A stretch of 64,000 nt of DNA, from assembly GCA_022497155.1 (NCBI GenBank), contig MU385751.1, forward strand, positions 248,001-312,000. Reading direction: 5' to 3'. This document shows, piece after piece, positions 61,414 through 64,000 of the stretch; positions within the stretch are counted from its first letter, which is position 1; every line of letters begins with the position of its first letter. The DNA comes from Whalleya microplaca. Taxonomy: Eukaryota > Ascomycota > Sordariomycetes > Xylariales > Xylariaceae. The translations under genes were made by a program, and so were the position numbers. The notes beneath the pieces were generated by a model, which was not told the origin of the DNA, did no database searches, and saw only the letters and a list, made by a program, of their open reading frames with translations.

Positions 61414-63234
61414 TCAAATCGCTTGGACTTGGCGTTTGAATCTAGGGATTTGCTTTGTAAATTTTACCGGATCATCCCTTGCGCCCTCTTTCCAGTATTC
61501 ATACTCGATCCATGCATTTTCAGGCATTTGCTCTTCCATGGCGGCAATCCAGTTACCGAGATCAGGCGAGAGCGGGATCACGCCTGTCTCCAGAACGTAC
61601 CGATCCCATAACTTCATTAATTCTGCTAGTCTTTCTGGCTCCTGTTCGGACAGATCGTGGACCTCACCGGGATCCTTGGCGAGGTTGTAGAGTTGCCAGC
61701 GTTCCGGGCCCTTGGGCTTGGGGATAAACACGATCTTCCAGTCGCCCTTCCGACATGCGGCCCGCCCGCAGGTCTCCCAGCCGTTAATGAAATCCTTCTC
61801 GTGAATTCTTTCCGCCTCCTTCCTCAGATATGGCACCATGGATTTGCCCCGCATCCCTACGATCTCACGACCTTGGTACATCGGGGCTGGGTGTTTCACT
61901 CCAGCCATTTCGAGCAAAGTTGGCGCAATATCCATCACCGTTGCAAATTGATGTGTGATACTGCCAGGCGCGAACTGACCATTAAAGGCCGCTGGCGGTT
62001 TCATCAGATAGGGAACCCGGACACCACCCTCTGTTGTGTACGCCTTGTACAGTCTGCTGGGTGCAGTCGCAGCTTGAGCCCATCTCGGCCCATACCATAT
62101 GAATGAGTCACCATTCCCTAGGTTCTCGATGTGGTTGTTATAGTATTTCTTCAAGTGCTGTATCATCGTCCCCTGGACAATAGGATATGCTTCGTACGCA
62201 GCGCCTTCAGCACCGTTGTCCGAAAGGAAGCAAACGAATGTATTATCCAATTCGTCAATCTCTTCCAGATATTTCACAATCTTCCCAACGTTAACGTCGA
62301 TACATTCGACCATACCGGCGAAACATTCCATAGCTCGGCAAGAATTAGCTCGTTCTTCTTCGCTCATCTCATTCCATTCTTTCACCTCCTCAGCTATAAC
62401 TGGATGCGGCTCTACGTCTTGCGGGATCATTCCAAGGTCTTTTAAACGTTGAAGACGTGTTTGGCGCAGAGCATCAGGTCCATCATTGTATACCCCATGA
62501 TACTTCTTGATGTATTCTTGTGGCGCTTGCAAAGGCCAATGCGGTGCCGTGAAGGGCAAGTAGGCAAAGAACGGCCGATCATCTTTACCTTCTTTCCACT
62601 CTTTGAGGTACTGTAGCATCTTATCGCCATACCCATTAGATGAGTACCAGCCCTCAGGCAACTTCTTGACGTACTCGCCGTCCTCGTTATGCAAGGCAAT
62701 GAAACTCATCGTCATGAACTCGGGGATCTGATCCATGCCCTCTAGTTGAGGTTCATAAGCATAGTGGTTGCTGCACGCTGGCAAGTGCGCGAAGCTCCTC
62801 TCAAAGCCCCGGGCTTTTGGACTGCGCTCTGGGGTCAAGCCTAAGTGCCACTTTCCCGCCATCAGCGTGAGATAGCCAGCGTCACGCAACAGTTCGGGCA
62901 ATGCCGCAACTCGTTCATTTAGGTATCCCTCGTATCCAGGCATGCCACGCTGAACGGCCGTAGACATGGTTCCATTAGGGTCATTTTGACCCGAAATGTT
63001 GGTCCACTCGACTAAGTTACCTAAACCCGCAATGTGATGATCTGTGCCGGTCATGATCATGGCCCGAGACGGCGAGCATGCCGCGGCAGCGTGAAAGTCG
63101 GTGAATCGTATTCCATCTTTGGCCAGTTTGTCGATGTTTGGAGTGTTAATTTCACCACCGAAGGGCCCAACGTCTGAGAAGCCTAGATCATCAGCTAATG
63201 CAATGAGGAAGTTTGGTCGTTTTCCCGACGACAT
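61414..63234 (-). CDS. Type I sulfatase (arylsulfatase family), cytosolic type
   Basis: Hydrolyses sulfate esters, probably for sulfur scavenging. Single exon, 606 residues. The active-site signature CSPSR is at residues 53-57, whose Cys53 must be oxidised to formylglycine by a formylglycine-generating enzyme. Metal ligands are seen as DD at 15-16 and in the LSDNGAEG loop (about 341), with catalytic-type K128/H130 in AGKWHLGL. The protein starts MSSGKRPNFLIALADDLG with no signal peptide, so a cytosolic location is inferred; it resembles the bacterial-type arylsulfatases found in filamentous fungi. The C-terminal sulfatase domain is complete. No intron was seen. The start codon is 2 bp from the target duplication of a solo LTR, so the native promoter and 5' leader have been displaced or replaced. 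Confidence 0.93.
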   Translation of the reverse strand: MSSGKRPNFLIALADDLGFSDVGPFGGEINTPNIDKLAKDGIRFTDFHAAAACSPSRAMIMTGTDHHIAGLGNLVEWTNISGQNDPNGTMSTAVQRGMPGYEGYLNERVAALPELLRDAGYLTLMAGKWHLGLTPERSPKARGFERSFAHLPACSNHYAYEPQLEGMDQIPEFMTMSFIALHNEDGEYVKKLPEGWYSSNGYGDKMLQYLKEWKEGKDDRPFFAYLPFTAPHWPLQAPQEYIKKYHGVYNDGPDALRQTRLQRLKDLGMIPQDVEPHPVIAEEVKEWNEMSEEERANSCRAMECFAGMVECIDVNVGKIVKYLEEIDELDNTFVCFLSDNGAEGAAYEAYPIVQGTMIQHLKKYYNNHIENLGNGDSFIWYGPRWAQAATAPSRLYKAYTTEGGVRVPYLMKPPAAFNGQFAPGSITHQFATVMDIAPTLLEMAGVKHPAPMYQGREIVGMRGKSMVPYLRKEAERIHEKDFINGWETCGRAACRKGDWKIVFIPKPKGPERWQLYNLAKDPGEVHDLSEQEPERLAELMKLWDRYVLETGVIPLSPDLGNWIAAMEEQMPENAWIEYEYWKEGARDDPVKFTKQIPRFKRQVQAI

Positions 63235-63241
63235 TGTTAGG

Positions 63242-63435
63242 TGTCACGATAATAGGGATATTAAAGATCTCTTTTAAGCCTATGGATCTCGGAGCAATAT
63301 TGCTCCGAGATCCATAGGCTTAAAAAGAGATCTTCTGTAACTAGAAGATCCTTCGGATCTTGGATCTTTACACAATTTTACTAGAGTGATCACGGCAGCA
63401 CCTAAATGATCTTTGTACACACTGTAACTGTGATA
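63242..63435 (+). mobile_element. Solo LTR, 194 bp, with TTAGG target duplication
   Basis: Starts TGTCACGATAATAGGG and ends TGTAACTGTGATA; the termini TGTCAC and GTGATA are inverted repeats with one mismatch. TTAGG flanks it on both sides (63237-63241 and 63436-63440). No internal coding region exists, so this is a solo LTR left by recombination. A second short hairpin (GAAGATCCTTCGGATCTT, about 63342-63359) follows the main one. Confidence 0.8.
63264..63334. repeat. 71-bp inverted repeat (hairpin) inside the solo LTR
   Basis: Arms of 35 bp are centred on AATATT (63296-63301) and pair fully except for one bulged A at 63326. There is no loop sequence, so the DNA is a near-perfect palindrome. 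Confidence 0.95.
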
Positions 63436-63440
63436 TTAGG

Positions 63441-64000
63441 TTTATCGCTGTTCCTTATGTCTCAAGTTCTAAATTGTACAGAGAACACCGAGTGGGTTCG
63501 TGTGCTTTGAATTTCAGATCCAGACAAGCATGTATGAGAATGAGGGGAAGCTGTCCCATGAAGAAATTGGGTGACCCCTAATAAATAAATCTGAAAGCAT
63601 CGCTGCCAGATTGCGATATCGCACTTGTGACTGTATGTAGCTTGGATTCACATGTTTACATGGTAGACGATGATGGGCTAATCGATGGTATGTACATACG
63701 TAGTAGTAGTGGTAAGCTGCCGGCCGCTCGGTCTAAAATGGCTTCCATTGGTGGTCTTCCTAGAGGGTACCACTAGGTAGGTCTGATTAGTTAGGCACAT
63801 AGAGTTATTAGCTCTCCCCGCCTAATACTATTGCAGGGGTTTAGAATTTCGGCAGTCGGTCGGTATATGGTCTAAATGGCCAGTTATAGACTTAATTGTC
63901 ACATCTTTGATGGGAACTGTTAGGTGATCTATTTTAACCATAAAGTTGTTCTAAGTCCTCACAATACGGTCACATATCTTATGCTTATCTAACTGGTACC
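63441..64000. other. Right edge of the window
   Basis: No gene recognised in the last 560 bp. Confidence 0.5.

Overview
The window is nuclear DNA of a filamentous ascomycete (Pezizomycotina), most likely a Sordariomycete. The evidence is many short introns (47-172 nt) with GT..AG ends and CTAAC-like branch sites, fungal orthologues (two-finger GATA siderophore repressor, TVP15, EXO84, TOM20, DUF3112 protein, AflR-type Zn2Cys6 factor, PNP-NACHT-ankyrin protein), and an AT-rich repeat that carries a repeat-induced point mutation (RIP)-like transition pattern. No order or genus can be fixed from the sequence alone.

Region 1 (1-43.4 kb) is a conserved housekeeping arm. In order it holds the 3' three quarters of the cytoplasmic dynein heavy chain (+), a gene-free 4.8 kb stretch, the GATA factor SRE (+), TVP15 (-), a DUF3112 membrane protein (+) that runs into an extraordinary G tract, the PP2A catalytic subunit (-), exocyst EXO84 (-, with a GC-AG intron), TOM20 (+), TYW1 (-), an unrecognised two-exon gene (-), a SAP/Acinus-like RNA-binding protein (+) and a PRISE-type SDR (-). 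These genes are intact, and their exon joins were worked out base by base.

Region 2 (about 43.9-60 kb) is a decaying accessory region. It holds a cytochrome P450 relic, an LTR retrotransposon with perfect CCGAT target duplications and 24 transitions to 1 transversion between its LTRs, a younger GC-richer insertion nested inside that element, an apparently intact AflR-type Zn2Cys6 regulator, a DHA2-type MFS exporter pseudogene, and a fungal NLR-type gene (phosphorylase-NACHT-ankyrin) broken by two insertions, one deletion and a nonsense codon. The P450, regulator and exporter together look like the remains of a secondary-metabolite locus.

Region 3 (60-64 kb) has a cytosolic-type sulfatase (-) whose start codon lies 2 bp from a 194-bp solo LTR flanked by TTAGG duplications. 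That LTR carries a near-perfect 71-bp hairpin. The most noteworthy items are this LTR insertion at a start codon, the nested insertion in the AT-rich retroelement, the lesion-laden NLR, and the regulator that outlived its neighbouring pathway genes.
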